A stretch of 64,000 nucleotides of DNA from Clostridia bacterium (GTDB taxonomy: Bacteria; Bacillota; Clostridia; Oscillospirales; Acutalibacteraceae). The position numbers and the translations under genes were made by a program. The stretch covers positions 17,407 through 81,406 of the forward strand of contig JAFYLQ010000017.1 of the NCBI GenBank assembly GCA_017550105.1. The letters are read 5' to 3'. Positions 9,590 to 19,261 of this stretch are shown piece after piece (within the stretch, counting starts at the first letter, position 1; every line of letters begins with the position of its first letter). Below the pieces are notes generated by a model. It was not told the origin of the DNA. It did no database searches and was given only the letters and a program-made list of their open reading frames with translations.

Positions 9590-10945
9590 ATGTCACAACA
9601 AAGAAGTTCCTTTTCGGGTAAGCTTGGCTTTGTTCTTGCTACTGCAGGGTCTGCGGTAGGCTTGGGCAATATCTGGCGTTTCCCCTATCTTGCCGCACAG
9701 CACGGTGGAGGTATTTTCTTATTAGTTTATATTGTTCTTGCCCTTACCTTCGGCTTCACCCTTATGTGTGCCGAAATAGCAATCGGCAGAAAAACAGGTG
9801 TAAGTGCTATCGGTGCTTACAAAAAGCTTGATAAAAGATTTGGCTTTATGGGCATTCTTTCATCCATTGTTCCTATTATAATATTACCCTATTACTCGGT
9901 AATTGGTGGTTGGATTATAAAGTACCTTGCTGTTTTTGCAAGCGGACAGGCATCCCTTGCCACCGACGACAATTTCTTTAACAATTTCATTGCCGAGCCC
10001 ATAGAGCCCCTTGGTTGGTTCTTGCTTTTCCTTGCAGTTACTGCTATTGTTGTTCTTCTTGGTGTTGAAAAGGGTATTGAAAAGGTAAGCAAGGTTATGA
10101 TGCCCGTGCTTGTTGTGTTAACGGTTTTCATTGCCGTTTACGCCTTGTTTATGCCCGGTGCAATCGACGGTCTTATTTACTACGTCAAGCCCGATTTCAG
10201 CAAATTCTCAGGCACAACGGTTCTTGCGGCAATGGGTCAGTTGTTCTACTCAATGTCACTTGCTATGGGTATTATGATTACCTACGGCTCGTATATGAAA
10301 AAGGACGTTAACCTTGAATCCTCAGTTAAACAGATTGAGCTTTTCGACACAGGTATTGCATTCTTTGCGGGTCTTATGATTATCCCCGCTGTATTCTCCT
10401 TCTCAGGCGGTGACGAATCCGCTTTGGGCAAGGGCCCCGGACTTATGTTTGTAACACTCCCCAAGGTGTTTGACAGTATGCCTGCAGGCTCAATAATCGG
10501 TGCAGTTTTCTTTATACTCGTATTGTTTGCGGCACTTACGTCATCAATTTCACTTATGGAAACAATCGTTTCTATTTTTATGGATAAATTCAAATGGAAC
10601 CGTAAATTAACCTGCATTATTGTTTTTGTTGTGTGTATAGCTTTGGGTCTTCCCTCTTGCCTCGGTTATGGCGTCCTTAAAGAAATTACCCTTTTCGGTA
10701 TGGATTTCCTTACCTTCTTCGACTTTATAAGCAACAGCGTAATAATGCCCCTGGTTGCCCTTGTTACCTGCATACTTGTAGGCTACGTTATTAAGCCCAA
10801 GGCAATTATCGAGGAAATTGAACTCGGCGGTAAATTCAAAAGAAAAACTCTTTTCACCATTATGATAAAATACGTTGCCCCTGTATTTATTGTGGCAATC
10901 CTTGTGTTCTCAATTCTTGAGGGTATTGGTATAGTTAAGGTTTAA
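9590..10945 (+). CDS. Sodium-dependent neurotransmitter:sodium symporter (NSS) family transporter
   Basis: 451 residues from the ATG at 9590 (GAGG 5 nt upstream; an in-frame ATG-like start at 9554 adds 12 residues with no ribosome site). The N-terminus has the NSS signature: 'LATAGSAVGLGNIWRFPYLA' (TM1 with the unwound substrate/sodium site), 'GGGIFLLVYI', then about 11 membrane segments. It probably takes up an amino acid with sodium, like bacterial LeuT/MhsT relatives. The substrate cannot be read from sequence. Single gene with its own terminator. Confidence 0.9.
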   Translation: MSQQRSSFSGKLGFVLATAGSAVGLGNIWRFPYLAAQHGGGIFLLVYIVLALTFGFTLMCAEIAIGRKTGVSAIGAYKKLDKRFGFMGILSSIVPIIILPYYSVIGGWIIKYLAVFASGQASLATDDNFFNNFIAEPIEPLGWFLLFLAVTAIVVLLGVEKGIEKVSKVMMPVLVVLTVFIAVYALFMPGAIDGLIYYVKPDFSKFSGTTVLAAMGQLFYSMSLAMGIMITYGSYMKKDVNLESSVKQIELFDTGIAFFAGLMIIPAVFSFSGGDESALGKGPGLMFVTLPKVFDSMPAGSIIGAVFFILVLFAALTSSISLMETIVSIFMDKFKWNRKLTCIIVFVVCIALGLPSCLGYGVLKEITLFGMDFLTFFDFISNSVIMPLVALVTCILVGYVIKPKAIIEEIELGGKFKRKTLFTIMIKYVAPVFIVAILVFSILEGIGIVKV

Positions 10946-10956
10946 GCTTAATAGTT

Positions 10957-10996
10957 AAAAGCACCTTAGATTCGCTTTTGAATCTAAGGTGCTTTT
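10957..10996. terminator. Bidirectional intrinsic terminator
   Basis: Perfect 17-bp stem (10957-10973 with 10980-10996), 6-nt loop. It separates the convergent NSS transporter and alpha-galactosidase genes. Confidence 0.92.
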
Positions 10997-11003
10997 TTGT
11001 TTA

Positions 11004-12710
11004 TTAAAGAACTTCTCTTATATTGCTTTCACCTGTAATAAGATTAAAGGTAAGGCTCTTTTCTTCGCCGTTTTCAATGAAATCAAGTCTGATATCCTGC
11101 TCACCAACGTATTCGGCAAGCTTAACCTTGTAGCTTTTATCCTTAAAGAATTCTTTAAGGTAACCAATTCTTTCCTCGTCAAAATCACCTGCATTGTCGG
11201 AAACGAAAAGCACGTTACCGCAAACAGAGTTAATTTTACCGTGAAGAAGCTTCTGCTCCATAGTGTAGTTAAGGTTAATATCACGAAGGAAGAAAACGTC
11301 CGGGTCGTTACAGAAGGCTCTGCCGTCAAGGTGATTACGGAAAACGGTATTTATAATAGCATTCTGTGATGAGGGATTTTCGCAGTTGATTCTGATGGAG
11401 CTTACAAGTGCGTTTACGCTAAGGTTACCCTTAAGAGTGAACTTCCAGTTCTTACTTGCGTCACAGCTGATACGACAAGCATCAAAAATACCCATACAAG
11501 CGCCAAGGGGAACACCGCAACCAAGAATCCATTTGTCACCGCAAACCTCGCGAAGAAGTTCTACACCGTCGCACATAATTTCACCACGGGTTTTGCCGTT
11601 TCGGGGTTCAATACACTGACTGTAAAGGAAGTCAAGCTTAACCATATCAAAGCCCCACTCATTAAGAACCGTATCAAATACCTTTCTGATATATTCACGT
11701 GCTTCGGGGTTGTAAATATCAAGGGTGTATGCACCGCCCCAGCCCTGACAACCGAGCATCTTTTTGCCGTTTGCATTGAAGGTAAGAAGCCAATCGGGGT
11801 GGTCCTTTACAAGCTGTGATGAAACCTGAGCACTGAAGGGTGCAAGCCAGATACCCGCCTTGTAGCCCTTAGCGTGAATTTTATCTGCAATGTATTTCAT
11901 TCCGTTGGGGAATTTCTTTTCATCAATAAGGAGCCAGTCACCAACTGCCTGCTGATAGCCGTCGTCGACCTGGAAAATGTTAACCTCGTCACTTGCTCTG
12001 TCAAGACCGTCAAGGTCACGAAGAATAATTTCCTCGTTAATATCCTGAAAGTAGTTGTACCATGAGGTGTAGCCTGAAAGGTGGTCAATGGCGGGCTTCT
12101 TACAACCAACAAAGTCGAAGAAGTATTTATCCATTACCTCGTCCATATCGCCCTTGATAATTGCAATATCGAACATTTCGTATTCCTGACCTGCAGTAAG
12201 CTTAAGTCCGTCAACGTCCTTTCTGATAATGAAAGTATCATTTTTCATATCAACGGCAAAAATTGTGAAGCCCTTGCGTTCACTTTTTGAACCGTAAAGC
12301 TTGATTTCGGTTTCGCCCTTTTCACGGAAGTAGCAGTACGTGTAAGCGTGGAATTTGCCCTCTTCGCCGTATTTTTCAAAATGATAGTCACCTGAAAGAC
12401 CTGCAAAGTGCTTTAAGGATTTATTGATACCCGCAGCCTTAATAAGACCCTTGAAGGTATCGTTCTTTGAAAACTCACGGGACGTAGTCCATGCCTGATA
12501 ACCGTTGGCGTAGAACAAATCATCATCGTCAAAATCCTTTTCATCCTCAATTTCAAAGGATTTCATAACCATATCGCATTTTGCCTTAAGCACACCCTTG
12601 ATGCTCTCTTTATCCTGTTTAAGTTCAAAGGAAAATGCTCTGCCGTCAAATTCATTCTGATTAACAAGTGCCTTGCCAATTAAAACCTGAGATCTGATTT
12701 TTTCAAACAT
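11004..12710 (-). CDS. GH36 alpha-galactosidase
   Basis: 568 residues. Central (beta/alpha)8 barrel with 'FQVDDGYQQAVGDWL', the nucleophile Asp in 'DMVKLDFLYS' (about 358) and the acid/base Asp in 'CRISCDASKNW' (about 414), the GH36 pattern. No signal peptide. It should remove alpha-linked galactose from raffinose-type or galactomannan oligosaccharides in the cytoplasm. Ribosome site AAGGAG 8 nt before the ATG. It follows galT by 11 bp in one operon, consistent with feeding galactose into the Leloir pathway. Confidence 0.9.
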   Translation of the reverse strand: MFEKIRSQVLIGKALVNQNEFDGRAFSFELKQDKESIKGVLKAKCDMVMKSFEIEDEKDFDDDDLFYANGYQAWTTSREFSKNDTFKGLIKAAGINKSLKHFAGLSGDYHFEKYGEEGKFHAYTYCYFREKGETEIKLYGSKSERKGFTIFAVDMKNDTFIIRKDVDGLKLTAGQEYEMFDIAIIKGDMDEVMDKYFFDFVGCKKPAIDHLSGYTSWYNYFQDINEEIILRDLDGLDRASDEVNIFQVDDGYQQAVGDWLLIDEKKFPNGMKYIADKIHAKGYKAGIWLAPFSAQVSSQLVKDHPDWLLTFNANGKKMLGCQGWGGAYTLDIYNPEAREYIRKVFDTVLNEWGFDMVKLDFLYSQCIEPRNGKTRGEIMCDGVELLREVCGDKWILGCGVPLGACMGIFDACRISCDASKNWKFTLKGNLSVNALVSSIRINCENPSSQNAIINTVFRNHLDGRAFCNDPDVFFLRDINLNYTMEQKLLHGKINSVCGNVLFVSDNAGDFDEERIGYLKEFFKDKSYKVKLAEYVGEQDIRLDFIENGEEKSLTFNLITGESNIREVL

Positions 12711-12721
12711 AATTAATCTCC

Positions 12722-14215
12722 TTAATTATTTACATTATCAATAAATTTCAAAAACTGCTTTTTGCCCTCATCGGTTCTGTCAAACACACCGCATTGCTTA
12801 AGAATGTCTGCAAAAACCTTACCGATTTCATCACGGATAACCTTTTCGCAATTTTCGGTAGTGATAACGTTATTTTTAACTATCTCGTCAACCCAATCCT
12901 TATGCTTTGCAATTTTTTCGTTTTTTGAAATATCATCACCATTGATTATAGCTTCCTCAATAAGCTTCATTTCGTCCTTAAGTCGGGCAGGAAGCACTGC
13001 AAGACCCATAACCTCAATAAGACCGATATTTTCCTTCTTGATATGGTGATGCTCGGGATGGGGATGGTAAACACCATCGGGGTATTGCTCGGTAGTAATA
13101 TTGTTTCTTAACACAAGGTCCATCTCGTATTTGCCGTCTCTGAAGCGGGCAATGGGTGTTATTGTGTTGTGGGGTACGTCGCCGGTATATGCGAAAACGA
13201 AGGCGTCTTCGTCGGTATATTCACGCCATTTTGCAAGAATTTTACCTGAAAGGGTGCAGATTTCGTCCGCATCGTCACCCCTTAAACGAAGCACTGACAT
13301 AGGCCATTTAACAATACCCGCTTCAATATCGGGATAATCCTTAAACTGAACCTCGGTTTCAATAGGTGCCTTCGTCATAGCGAAGGTGTAATTACCGCCC
13401 TGAAAATGGTCGTGAGTGAGCACGGAGCCGCCCACAATGGGTAAATCCGCATTGGATCCCACAAAGTAATGAGGGAACTTTTTAACAAAAGCAAATAATC
13501 TTCTGAAGCCGTCCTCGGTTATTTTCATAGGCACGTGCTTTGAATTAAACACAATGCTGTGCTCGTTATAATAAACATAGGGGGAATACTGTAAGCACCA
13601 GCTTTCACCGTTCAAATCCACGGGAATAATTCGGTGATTCTGCCTTGCAGGGTGGTTTACCCTACCTGCATAGCCCTCATTCTGGGGACACAATAAGCAC
13701 TTGGGATATGAACTTTGCTTCATAAGAAGTGCCGCCGCAATAGCCTTGGGGTCCTTTTCGGGCTTTGAAAGGTTTATTGTAATATCAATGTCACCGTATT
13801 CGGTGGGTGTTACCCATTTGATGTCATTTTTAATTCTGTACTCTCTTACGTAGTCGGATTTTATTGACAAATGATAGTAATAATCCGTTGCTTTTTCGGG
13901 ACTTTCGTTATACAAAGCATTGAATTTATTAATAACCTCAGAGGGTCGGGGTGTAAGAACACCCATAATTTTTGTATCCAACAAATCACGGTAAACCACC
14001 GACTCATTGCAAATACCCTTTTCACATGCATAATCAAGAAGCACCTTAAGTAACTCCTCAAGCTCCGCATTTTCAAAAACCTCGTCATCATCAATGCTAT
14101 CAAGATTCAAAACACCGAGAATGCCGTTAATTGCATACGTTTCGTCTAAAGCATCAATAAGACCGTTTTTCTGAGCGTATTTTACTAACGACCTTATAGC
14201 CGAACTAACTGTCAT
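12722..14215 (-). CDS. galT: Galactose-1-phosphate uridylyltransferase, class II
   Basis: 497 residues, the usual length for the class II enzyme of Gram-positive bacteria, which differs from the ~350-residue E. coli type. Recognisable blocks: 'HPARQNHRIIPVDL', 'VGSNADLPIVGGSVLTHDHF' with the HDHFQGG motif, and 'YHPHPEHHHIKKENIGLIEV'. It exchanges UMP between UDP-glucose and galactose-1-phosphate in the Leloir pathway. First gene of an operon with GH36; galK and galE are not in the window. Confidence 0.93.
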   Translation of the reverse strand: MTVSSAIRSLVKYAQKNGLIDALDETYAINGILGVLNLDSIDDDEVFENAELEELLKVLLDYACEKGICNESVVYRDLLDTKIMGVLTPRPSEVINKFNALYNESPEKATDYYYHLSIKSDYVREYRIKNDIKWVTPTEYGDIDITINLSKPEKDPKAIAAALLMKQSSYPKCLLCPQNEGYAGRVNHPARQNHRIIPVDLNGESWCLQYSPYVYYNEHSIVFNSKHVPMKITEDGFRRLFAFVKKFPHYFVGSNADLPIVGGSVLTHDHFQGGNYTFAMTKAPIETEVQFKDYPDIEAGIVKWPMSVLRLRGDDADEICTLSGKILAKWREYTDEDAFVFAYTGDVPHNTITPIARFRDGKYEMDLVLRNNITTEQYPDGVYHPHPEHHHIKKENIGLIEVMGLAVLPARLKDEMKLIEEAIINGDDISKNEKIAKHKDWVDEIVKNNVITTENCEKVIRDEIGKVFADILKQCGVFDRTDEGKKQFLKFIDNVNN

Positions 14216-14252
14216 CTTTTTTACCCCACAGTAAATCTATTTTATCATTATA

Positions 14253-14281
14253 ATTATAATTTTTTATAACTATTATTGCAA
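14253..14281 (-). promoter_or_regulatory. Promoter of the galT-GH36 operon
   Basis: Minus strand TTGCAA (14281-14276), 17 nt, TATAAT (14258-14253), about 35 nt before the start codon. No operator palindrome is obvious. Confidence 0.6.
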
Positions 14282-14351
14282 GATATTTATAATAAAAATG
14301 TTGAAAAATTCACTTAAAGAAGCTAAAATATTTTAAGAAGGAGTGAGTTAA

Positions 14352-15098
14352 TTGACTTTTAATGCACTTAAAGTAAAAAATGATATAGTCCAATGGATAA
14401 AAGATTGGTTTGAGTTAAACGGCAAGGGCTGCAAGGGCGTTGTTGGTATTTCAGGCGGTAAGGATAGCTCGGTTGTTGCGGCGCTCTTGGTTGAAGCCTT
14501 AGGCAAGGAAAACGTTGTGGGCGTTCTTATGCCCAAGGGTGAGCAGTTTGATATAGACGTAAGCATCACCCTTTGTGAATTTTTGGATATTAAATATTAC
14601 ACTGTAAATATAAATGACGCGTATAACGGACTTATGAAGGAGTTAGAGAAAAGCGGTGTGCCGATTAACACACAGGCTGTTACAAACCTTCCCCCTCGTA
14701 TTCGTATGTCCACGGTTTACGCCGTAAGCCAAAGTGTTAACGGCAGAGTGGCTAACACCTGTAACCTTTCCGAGGATTGGGTGGGATACTCAACCCGCTA
14801 TGGTGACAGTGTCGGCGACTTCTCCCCTCTTTCAAAGCTCACGGTTCAGGAGGTCAAAGAAATCGGCAGGGTGCTCGGTCTTCCCTCAATGTTCGTTGAC
14901 AAGGTTCCCATTGACGGACTTTGCGGTAAAACTGACGAGGATAATTTAGGCTTCACCTACGAAACCCTTGACCGATACATCCGTGAAGGCATTTGCGAAG
15001 ACGAAGAAACCAAAGCAAGAATAGACCGCCTTCACAAAATAAATCAATTTAAATTAGAATTAATGCCCATATTCCCCTACGAGCCCGATGCAGAATAA
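14352..15098 (+). CDS. nadE: NH3-dependent NAD+ synthetase
   Basis: 248 residues, starting at a TTG codon: AAGGAG ends 8 nt upstream and no ATG or GTG is better placed. The PP-loop 'GVVGISGGKDSSVVAALL' (ATP pyrophosphatase motif SGGxDS) sits near residue 35, followed by 'NLSEDWVGYSTRYGDSVGDF' and 'PIDGLCGKTDEDNLGFTYET', all typical of NadE. It makes NAD+ from deamido-NAD, ATP and ammonia; there is no glutaminase domain. Single gene with strong terminator. Confidence 0.93.
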   Translation: MTFNALKVKNDIVQWIKDWFELNGKGCKGVVGISGGKDSSVVAALLVEALGKENVVGVLMPKGEQFDIDVSITLCEFLDIKYYTVNINDAYNGLMKELEKSGVPINTQAVTNLPPRIRMSTVYAVSQSVNGRVANTCNLSEDWVGYSTRYGDSVGDFSPLSKLTVQEVKEIGRVLGLPSMFVDKVPIDGLCGKTDEDNLGFTYETLDRYIREGICEDEETKARIDRLHKINQFKLELMPIFPYEPDAE

Positions 15099-15102
15099 AC
15101 AA

Positions 15103-15140
15103 GGAGTTGTGTTCATTATCCGAACACAACTCCCTTTTTT
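15103..15140. terminator. Bidirectional intrinsic terminator
   Basis: Perfect 12-bp stem (15103-15114 with 15122-15133) followed by a T-run, between convergent nadE and the MFS transporter gene. Confidence 0.9.
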
Positions 15141-17475
15141 ATTTTTTTCTGAGCTTTCTGCTTGCCTGCTTGCTCTTACGGTCGAATTCACGCTCCGCCT
15201 TTAATTTTTCCTCACGGATGCGCTCCTCCTCAAACCTTTCGTCCCGCGCCTTAACAACGTTATCATATTCTGAAATATATGAATCAAGATTGTTATATCC
15301 ATCATAAAGCGCAAGTGTTCTTAACGCTGCAAGATACGGCGCCGCAACATTACTGTATCTGTCACGCTGCTTACTTGCCTCACGCATTGCCGCGCGGCGG
15401 ATTTTTGCCTGCTCTTTTGTATCGTCGGGCATATTGTAAGCCGCTTCGTACATAGCCTCATCAAAAGGAACTATATTGCCCTCAGGGTAATATTTTTTTG
15501 CAAGTCTTGCACTTCTGACAATGGCTCTTGCATTCCTTACCTCCTGCTTGCGCCAGGTTTTTTCTTCCTTAACGCCGGTAACGGGTAAGTTATTGGCTAA
15601 TTCCTGCGCTTCCCTTGCACATTCATAAAAGCGCTCGGGACCCTTTGATACTATAAGTCTGCAAAGCTCAATCTGCTTCTGACCGAACTCATTTTCGAAA
15701 CGCTTTAATTCGTGCATTACAAACTCTGCTATTTCTATTTCCTCGTTCGTCTCCTTGGCCTGTGCAAGTGCATCCTTTGCATTTTTTATAGCCTGTGACC
15801 TTACTTGCTTTTCCTCCTTTGTGCCGGAGGATAATGCTTTTGCCTCTTTTATGCCGGATTTTGTTATCTCCTTGCTTTCCAGATTATAATAATTCCTTGC
15901 CTTTATAATAGCCTCGCAGCCCTCGATATAGGCAGCGTCATCCTGAACACCATTTTGCGAGTCTTCAATAAGCGTTCTTATTCTTATTACACGAATCATT
16001 GATTTCTGACCCGTTTCGGTAATATCGTATAAGAACCAGGGAAGAACGTCAACCGCTGCACCAATTATGGATACAACCAGCAAGGTATCCATAAGGGGAT
16101 ACAGAACACAATCCGGGTTTTTCTTCTGCTTTGACAGGGGCAGATTTTCGTCATAATTCAAATATACGTCAAGCACCGAATAATCGTTACCGTCAAAACC
16201 TTTTTTCTTATATATCCAAGGAATAAACAATCCCGTTACTGCACCTATGGCACCACCGGCATAGGTGGACACAAATCCAAAGGCACCGTCTATACGCTCA
16301 CCTATAAGATACTGCTGATTGTCACGCATATCCGATTCAATAGCACTGTCTATAACGTTATATGTATCCACAAATCTGTCCAGTGTATAGACTATAAACA
16401 ATCCCACACCCGCCAAAGGACTCTTGTAGAACAAAAAGTATGAGGCAATAAGGAAAATCTGCATAATATTTTTGAAAACCTTAATTTTCTTCTTGCCGAA
16501 TTTCTTGATAATAGCGGGTGAGAAAAGCATTCCCCAAAAGTTAGCGTTGTATGAAATGGTATTAAGTAAGCCGTAGGTTGTGGGCTTCATAATATGCGCA
16601 CGGTAAACCATCCAGTTCCATATATCGCCCTTTGCACCCTCAAGGAAGTTGTTCCAGCCATCAGCACATTTAATCCAGAAAATCTTGTTACCTGCAACTG
16701 CACGCATGGAGCTTGCAAAGCTCATTTTTGTAATTCGGCTCTTGGGAAGAACAAGTCTTTCCTTCGTTCCGAAATATGCAAGCATAACAAAAACCATCAG
16801 GAATGCAACGGGAGTGTATGCGCCGCGATAATAGGTCATATTATATTTATCACCGTTTTCGCAAAGAAGGTCAACCATCATTGGATAATAAACGTTGTTT
16901 ATTGAAAAGCCCAATGAATAGATAATGCTTGTAATTGCCATTATCTTGGTACGCTCCTGAGTGTTGGGCGTCATAACGTGCACCATATTGGTAACACCCG
17001 TTGAAACCCAGCTTTGAACATAGCCCTGAATCTGACCTATAAAGAAAAGCATTGCAATCATCAGGTATTGGGTAAAGGGCTGATAGGCATCCCTTACCCC
17101 CTCATATGGCAACCACAAGGATATAAGAGTAAGAGCCATTGCAGGTATTGCAAGCTTTATATAGACCCTGTATTTACCGTCCTTACTGCGCAGATTATCA
17201 ACAATCCACGCATTAAGGGGTGTTGTAATGTAGCCGATTGCCTGACAGATATAGCTCATAACAAGCAATTGGTTGTTATTCATTTTAAGAGTCATACCGG
17301 TAAACTCGTTACCAACGCCGAAGCCGATTGTCCAGTTAATAGACATACACATGGCCATCCAGCCCACAGAAAGCATAATAACCTCTTTATAAGGCACGTA
17401 CTCGCCCGGTCGGGGTTGCTTCCAATATAGCTTCAGCTCTTGTATGGCGTCACTGACTTTATTTAAAATTTCCAT
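15139..17475 (-). CDS. MFS (GPH-like) sugar transporter with long repetitive cytoplasmic tail
   Basis: 778 residues. Residues about 30-484 form a 12-helix MFS_2/GPH-type carrier (family usual length about 450-500). The last ~294 residues (DNA 15139-16023) are charged, helical and free of membrane segments. Three spaced copies of a motif like (T/G)xKEEKxxRxxA occur at about 551 ('GTKEEKQVR'), 634 ('GVKEEKTWR') and 685 ('DTKEQAKIRR'), and a Lys/Arg-rich coiled-coil end follows. It lies 18 bp downstream of the GH35 beta-galactosidase gene, so uptake of galactosides is the likely job. The tail is not one I recognise; GPH carriers may bear EIIA-like tails but this is not one. Confidence 0.85.
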   Translation of the reverse strand: MEILNKVSDAIQELKLYWKQPRPGEYVPYKEVIMLSVGWMAMCMSINWTIGFGVGNEFTGMTLKMNNNQLLVMSYICQAIGYITTPLNAWIVDNLRSKDGKYRVYIKLAIPAMALTLISLWLPYEGVRDAYQPFTQYLMIAMLFFIGQIQGYVQSWVSTGVTNMVHVMTPNTQERTKIMAITSIIYSLGFSINNVYYPMMVDLLCENGDKYNMTYYRGAYTPVAFLMVFVMLAYFGTKERLVLPKSRITKMSFASSMRAVAGNKIFWIKCADGWNNFLEGAKGDIWNWMVYRAHIMKPTTYGLLNTISYNANFWGMLFSPAIIKKFGKKKIKVFKNIMQIFLIASYFLFYKSPLAGVGLFIVYTLDRFVDTYNVIDSAIESDMRDNQQYLIGERIDGAFGFVSTYAGGAIGAVTGLFIPWIYKKKGFDGNDYSVLDVYLNYDENLPLSKQKKNPDCVLYPLMDTLLVVSIIGAAVDVLPWFLYDITETGQKSMIRVIRIRTLIEDSQNGVQDDAAYIEGCEAIIKARNYYNLESKEITKSGIKEAKALSSGTKEEKQVRSQAIKNAKDALAQAKETNEEIEIAEFVMHELKRFENEFGQKQIELCRLIVSKGPERFYECAREAQELANNLPVTGVKEEKTWRKQEVRNARAIVRSARLAKKYYPEGNIVPFDEAMYEAAYNMPDDTKEQAKIRRAAMREASKQRDRYSNVAAPYLAALRTLALYDGYNNLDSYISEYDNVVKARDERFEEERIREEKLKAEREFDRKSKQASRKLRKK

Positions 17476-17493
17476 ATTTTCACCTGTTTGAGG

Positions 17494-19248
17494 TTATTTT
17501 AATATCGGTTTATCAATAAGTGTAACAGACTTTTTCTTTGTTCCGTCAAGCTCAAGAATAACAAGCTCGTTTTCATCCTTAAGGAAGGCACCGGGAAGGT
17601 ACAGAGTGTACTGAGGTCCGCCCTTAATAAATCTGCCAAGGTTGAAGCCGTTGATATAAACAATTGCATTACCGAAGCCACGCATATCAACAAAGGTGTC
17701 ATCCTTTTTATCTGCCCTGAAGGTTGCCTTCATAAAGCAGGGATAATCCTTATGGCTCTTTTTATAGGGAATTGCAGGTGCTTCATCAAGTTCCATACAA
17801 TAAACGTCCCAATTCACAATTGCCTGACCCTCTATATAAATTTCCTCAAGACCCTTGCGGTCGTATATTCTGCGTGCGTAGTTTATTCTGCCGAAAGCCT
17901 GCACGAGAACATCAATTTTAATCTCACCGTTAAAGGCATCTATGGGAACAGAAAAGCCCTCATCATAAACTGCTTTGCCCTTGAGTAATGCACGATTATA
18001 TACGTGCTTTAATTCTCCGTTTATATAAAAATAGGCTATGTCGTGAACACCGAATGCATTAAGCTTTGAATCACGGTAATTACCCTTTAGGGTTGTGCTG
18101 TAAAGGATAAGTCCGCTATTTTGACCGTAATGCTCCATATAATGGGGAGAGTTGCTCTTTTTATGTACTGCAAATTTTTTATAAACGCTCTTTAAATCTG
18201 CAAATTCCGTAAAATCAATTATACCGATTTTTTGTGTTTTGGTGTCCTCGGGAAGCTCGGGAAGTTCCTTGCCCAACTGCTTCTGCATACGGTTTCTTAA
18301 TACGAAATATTTTTCGGTGTATGCACCACATTCGCTTAAGGGCGCACCGTAATCGTAGCTTGTGGTTGTGGGGCAATAGCAATCGTAATAGTTTGCACCG
18401 GATGAGAAGCCGAAGTTTGTGCCTCCGTGGAACATATATAAATTGAAGTTTGCATCCTCTTTAAAGAAGCCGTCAAGGCTTCTGCCAAGAGATTCCTCCG
18501 CATTGTCACTATGATGCTTTGTACCCCAACGGTCAAACCAGCCACACCAATGCTCACCGCACATAAGGGGCTTGTCGGGCTGAAGCATTTTAAGGTCATC
18601 AAAGCGGTTTTCGTGGTAGCCGCCGAAGTTTGCAACCATCCACTCCTCGGGAATACCGCCACCTGAAAAGAAATATCTGTCCTCACCGTCGGATGTGAAA
18701 AGCTGAACATCAACACCAAGCTCACGCATAAGGTCACGAAGCCAGTAAAGGTACTTTTTATCCCTACCGAATGAGCCGTACTCATTCTCAACCTGCATTG
18801 CGATTATTTTACCGCCGTTTGTTTCAAGATAGGGCACAAGCTTAGGAATAAGCACACTGAAAAAGTCCTTAACCGCTTTTATGTAGGTTTTATCCCAGCA
18901 ACGAAGTCGGATATTCTTATCCTTAAGAAGCCATGCAGGAAGACCGCCGAAATCCCACTCCGCACAAATATACGGACCGGGACGTACAATTACGTAAAGT
19001 CCTAATTTCTGAGCAGTCTCAACAAATTTTACAATATCAAGCATACCCTCAAAATTAAACTGACCCTTTTTAGGCTCGTGGAAATTCCAGGGAACGTAGG
19101 TTTCAACCGTATTAAGACCTGCGGCACGAAGCTTTAAAAGTCTGTCCTCCCAATATTCCTGAGGAATTCTGAAATAGTGCATTGCACCTGAATAGATGTG
19201 AAATTCTTCGCCATCCATATAAAATTTTCTATTCTTCATTTCAAGCAT
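17494..19248 (-). CDS. GH35 beta-galactosidase
   Basis: 584 residues. N-terminal TIM barrel with 'FHIYSGAMHYFRIP', 'RPGPYICAEWDFGGLPAWL', acid/base Glu in 'QVENEYGSFG' (about 155) and nucleophile Glu in 'MCGEHWCGWFD' (about 232), then jelly-roll domains ending with 'AIVYINGFNLGRF'. No signal peptide, unlike plant and many gut GH35 enzymes, so it acts on imported beta-galactosides. AAGGAG lies 9 nt before the ATG. Middle gene of GDPD-GH35-MFS. Confidence 0.93.
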   Translation of the reverse strand: MLEMKNRKFYMDGEEFHIYSGAMHYFRIPQEYWEDRLLKLRAAGLNTVETYVPWNFHEPKKGQFNFEGMLDIVKFVETAQKLGLYVIVRPGPYICAEWDFGGLPAWLLKDKNIRLRCWDKTYIKAVKDFFSVLIPKLVPYLETNGGKIIAMQVENEYGSFGRDKKYLYWLRDLMRELGVDVQLFTSDGEDRYFFSGGGIPEEWMVANFGGYHENRFDDLKMLQPDKPLMCGEHWCGWFDRWGTKHHSDNAEESLGRSLDGFFKEDANFNLYMFHGGTNFGFSSGANYYDCYCPTTTSYDYGAPLSECGAYTEKYFVLRNRMQKQLGKELPELPEDTKTQKIGIIDFTEFADLKSVYKKFAVHKKSNSPHYMEHYGQNSGLILYSTTLKGNYRDSKLNAFGVHDIAYFYINGELKHVYNRALLKGKAVYDEGFSVPIDAFNGEIKIDVLVQAFGRINYARRIYDRKGLEEIYIEGQAIVNWDVYCMELDEAPAIPYKKSHKDYPCFMKATFRADKKDDTFVDMRGFGNAIVYINGFNLGRFIKGGPQYTLYLPGAFLKDENELVILELDGTKKKSVTLIDKPILK

Positions 19249-19261
19249 AATAAAAATCTCC

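Noticed and set aside
15139-16023. EIIA-type PTS tail on the MFS carrier
   Set aside because: The tail is highly charged and helical with KEEK-type repeats and lacks the beta-rich EIIA pattern and its His motif.
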